Positions 21,221-22,977 of a stretch of DNA of 22,977 nucleotides are shown here, piece after piece. A model generated the notes under the pieces. The model saw only the letters and a list, made by a program, of their open reading frames with translations. It had not been told where the DNA came from and did not search any database. The stretch is from NCBI GenBank assembly GCA_964365905.1, contig CAYIRQ010000008.1, forward strand, positions 1 through 22,977, written 5' to 3'. The position numbers and the translations under genes were made by a program. Within the stretch, counting starts at the first letter, position 1. Each line of letters opens with the position of its first letter. The DNA comes from CAYIRQ01 sp964365905 (GTDB taxonomy: Bacteria; Patescibacteriota; Gracilibacteria; Peribacterales; Peribacteraceae).

Positions 21221-22818
21221 CTGTGTGATCGGGAACGCTTCTCCGTCCGACGCACCGATTTGAGGAGCGTCTGGATGCTCTTCTGGAGCGCCGCGCGGTC
21301 TACGGTGTCCTTGTTTGCCACGATGCCGCACGTGAGTGCGGACGCAACGGCGCCGATGAAGCCGCTTAAGCGCCGGGGGAGCCTCAGGTACACGCCGAGC
21401 GACGAGAGCGCGAGGAAGGAATCGCCGGCACCGATGTTGTCGATCACGTTGGTCGAGAGTGCGGGAATAGACGTCACTCCGGAGCGATCTCGCAGCATCA
21501 CCCCGAGAGCCCCGAGGGTGACCGCGACATTCTCGACGCGAATCACCTTCGCAATCTTCTGCGCGAGGTGTTCAACGTCCGAGTGTCGGTCGTGCAGCGC
21601 GAGCCGCATCTCAGGCTGCGAGATGCTGATGTAGTCGGCTTTTCGGTACTTCGTAATCAGGTTGAAGCCGAAGTTCATGCTATTGGTCTGCGTATTGACC
21701 GCGAGGAACTGGGCAAGCCCGGTGAGCGTCTCGATGAGCGCCGGCGTCAGCATCCCGAGCCCGTAGTCCGTGACGATGACGACGTCGTAGCCGGACGCAA
21801 TCTTCTTCAAACGCTTCGTCCAGGCCGTTTCGAGGGACTTCGGGAGCTCTGCGTCATTGATGTGGTAGAGGCCGAAGTACTTGCGCATGCGTACGCGGAC
21901 TGTCTCATCGACGAGGAACGGTTCGTTGTTGACGAAGCGCTCATTGATGACTGTGGGGGCATCGTCTCGATAGAGGAACTCCGGGGCGACGTTCGGTTTC
22001 AGGTGGCTGCGGATGAATTTCTCGTGCCGCTTCTCCTTCGCGCGATCCTTTCGACCCAGCGCCGTGACGACTCCCACGGTATCGCAGAAACCTGCCAAAG
22101 TGTTCGCGACCGCGAGCGAGCCACCCAGGAACGTCTCCGTACCGAGGACTCTGACTCGCGGGATCTCCTCTTTCACGGAGCGCCCGAGGAAGTTCGAGTA
22201 GTGGTAAATATCGAGGATCGCATCGCCGACGACGAGGACGCGGAGCCCCCGCATCCTCTCGAAGATCTCCAGGAAGTCATTCTCGTCGTACGAGGAACGA
22301 ATCGTATCCAGAAAAGCACGCACGGGCTCCGGCAGTGGGGAGAAGTAATCGTTGATCAACGCCGACGAGCTGAAGGTGATCTCGTGCGTGAAGTGCAGAC
22401 GTCCGCCGAGCTTCTCCACCAGCTTCTTCTCCTCGGCAGTCGGATGACCTTCCTCGTTCTCCCTCCCTTCGTAGTCGCTGCCCTTCACGAAGATAGCGGG
22501 CTTGAGCAACCGTATGGCCTCCAGCGAGGTCTCGTGCGGAACAACCGCGACGTAGTCGACGCACGCGAGTGCAGCGATGGACTCGGCTCGCAGCTGCTCG
22601 CGAAAGACCGGCTTGCCCATGCCTTTGCGAACGTGCCGATCGCCCGTGATCGTCACGATGAGGACGTCGCCGAGAGACTTCGCCGCCTCGAAGTACTTGA
22701 TGTGTCCCGGGTGCATGAGGTCGAAGGTGCCGTGGCACTGTACGACGACTTTTCCATGACGCTTGAAGTTTTTAGACAGTTTCTCAAGCGACTCGAGCGA
22801 CTGAATCTTTGCTTGCAT
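21217..22818 (-). CDS. Bifunctional nucleotidyltransferase-sugar kinase (reversed HldE-like)
   Basis: This 533-residue fusion has two parts. Residues about 22-165 form a cytidylyltransferase-like domain with CHGTFDLMHPGHIKYFEAA (HPGH at 36-39), RKGMGKPVFREQLRAE and VKGSDYEGRE. Residues about 192-515 form a PfkB/ribokinase-type kinase opening with LRVLVVGDAILDIY and carrying the catalytic GAGDS loop with D466. E. coli HldE has the same two activities, heptose-7-phosphate kinase and heptose-1-phosphate adenylyltransferase, but with the kinase first; here the order is swapped. A linker of about 27 residues joins the domains. It is likely the activating enzyme for a heptose-like sugar, supported by the GmhA-like isomerase gene nearby. 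ATG at 22818 lacks a Shine-Dalgarno. It leads the minus-strand operon and its stop is coupled by ATGA to the dehydrogenase-like gene. Confidence 0.87.
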   Translation of the reverse strand: MQAKIQSLESLEKLSKNFKRHGKVVVQCHGTFDLMHPGHIKYFEAAKSLGDVLIVTITGDRHVRKGMGKPVFREQLRAESIAALACVDYVAVVPHETSLEAIRLLKPAIFVKGSDYEGRENEEGHPTAEEKKLVEKLGGRLHFTHEITFSSSALINDYFSPLPEPVRAFLDTIRSSYDENDFLEIFERMRGLRVLVVGDAILDIYHYSNFLGRSVKEEIPRVRVLGTETFLGGSLAVANTLAGFCDTVGVVTALGRKDRAKEKRHEKFIRSHLKPNVAPEFLYRDDAPTVINERFVNNEPFLVDETVRVRMRKYFGLYHINDAELPKSLETAWTKRLKKIASGYDVVIVTDYGLGMLTPALIETLTGLAQFLAVNTQTNSMNFGFNLITKYRKADYISISQPEMRLALHDRHSDVEHLAQKIAKVIRVENVAVTLGALGVMLRDRSGVTSIPALSTNVIDNIGAGDSFLALSSLGVYLRLPRRLSGFIGAVASALTCGIVANKDTVDRAALQKSIQTLLKSVRRTEKRSRSHR

Positions 22819-22851
22819 ACGTAAAGAGGAGAGAATGCAACTCCGAGGAGA

Positions 22852-22880
22852 ATTCTAGTATGAAGCCAAGAGCCCAAGAA
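22852..22880 (-). promoter_or_regulatory. Possible promoter of the minus-strand sugar operon
   Basis: TTCTTG (22875-22880) and TAGAAT (22852-22857) are spaced 17 nt on the minus strand, 33 nt upstream of the ATG at 22818. The -10 matches 5 of 6 positions and the -35 is poor. The resulting leader of about 25-30 nt has no recognisable Shine-Dalgarno near the start. Confidence 0.35.
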
Positions 22881-22947
22881 TAGCATACTTCATTGCATTG
22901 GCTCCTGCGCTATCCTAGAGTCCCCCTGCCCCATTCGAGCGAACCTC

Positions 22948-22977
22948 ATGGAACAAACCAGACCCCGCATGCACGGC
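22948..22977 (+). CDS. Possible start of a divergent gene (cut by window edge)
   Basis: An ATG at 22948 opens MEQTRPRMHG to the window end. It sits divergent from the kinase/nucleotidyltransferase gene across about 130 bp, with a weak TTCATT-16 nt-TATCCT promoter-like pair (22889-22916) upstream. Only ten codons are visible, so no family can be assigned and the start may be fortuitous. Confidence 0.25.
   Translation, partial: MEQTRPRMHG

Noticed and set aside
1..22977. CRISPR arrays, tRNA/rRNA genes, riboswitches, prophage or insertion sequences
   Set aside because: No regularly spaced repeats, no tRNA-like cloverleaf with CCA-type end, and no transposase or integrase motifs were found by eye in either strand. 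A covariance-model scan would be needed to exclude small RNAs.

Overview
The window is a dense cell-surface polysaccharide locus with about 20 protein genes. Nearly all lie on the minus strand and are read right to left. The code is standard, with TGA, TAA and TAG all used as stops, and GC content looks moderate to high. A 10-N scaffold gap (16580-16589) suggests a draft or metagenome assembly. A palindromic repeat of a type I associate with uncultured bacteria sits inside one gene, and several promoters directly abut start codons. These features would fit an uncultured bacterium, perhaps a Patescibacteria/CPR lineage with normal codons such as Peribacteria. That placement is a low-confidence guess because there is no rRNA or ribosomal-protein gene here to test it.

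Right end to middle, 22.8 to 14.8 kb, minus strand. This block looks like a heptose-type activated-sugar module. It holds a nucleotidyltransferase-sugar kinase fusion in reversed order relative to E. coli HldE, a UDP-sugar dehydrogenase-family protein lacking the catalytic cysteine, a HEPN/MNT pair, a Gfo/Idh/MocA oxidoreductase, a PPP-like metallophosphoesterase, a GmhA-like SIS isomerase (interrupted by the Ns), a transaldolase-like protein and an inositol-monophosphatase-family phosphatase. Isomerase, kinase/nucleotidyltransferase and phosphatase are the activities needed for an NDP-heptose, and transaldolases act on sedoheptulose-7-phosphate.

Middle, 14.8 to 8.1 kb. A plus-strand Fe(II)/2-oxoglutarate-type oxygenase diverges from a tightly coupled minus-strand run: neuB, neuC, a methyltransferase, neuA and a capsule-type glycosyltransferase. 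This is a nonulosonic (sialic/legionaminic-type) acid synthesis and CMP-activation set. The glycosyltransferase is coupled to an unfamiliar protein with a Tat-like N-terminus and two beta-rich repeats.

Left end, 8.1 to 0 kb. A second unrecognised gene (4943-6388), with its own AT-rich promoter, is bracketed by two copies of the last ~70 bp of the asparagine-synthase gene at 3048-4937. The copies differ within shared codons only at synonymous positions, a scar that looks like allelic cassette exchange. Two divergent asparagine-synthase-like amidotransferases follow, then an SDR sugar epimerase/dehydratase and the start of a zinc-binding C-methyltransferase cut by the window edge.

Many minus-strand genes overlap by ATGA or abut, implying translational coupling. 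Several transcription-unit heads instead show a -10-like hexamer 6-8 nt before the start codon and no Shine-Dalgarno, which predicts leaderless mRNAs. No tRNA, rRNA, CRISPR array, transposase, integrase or convincing terminator was seen, and no gene-free stretch exceeds about 130 bases.
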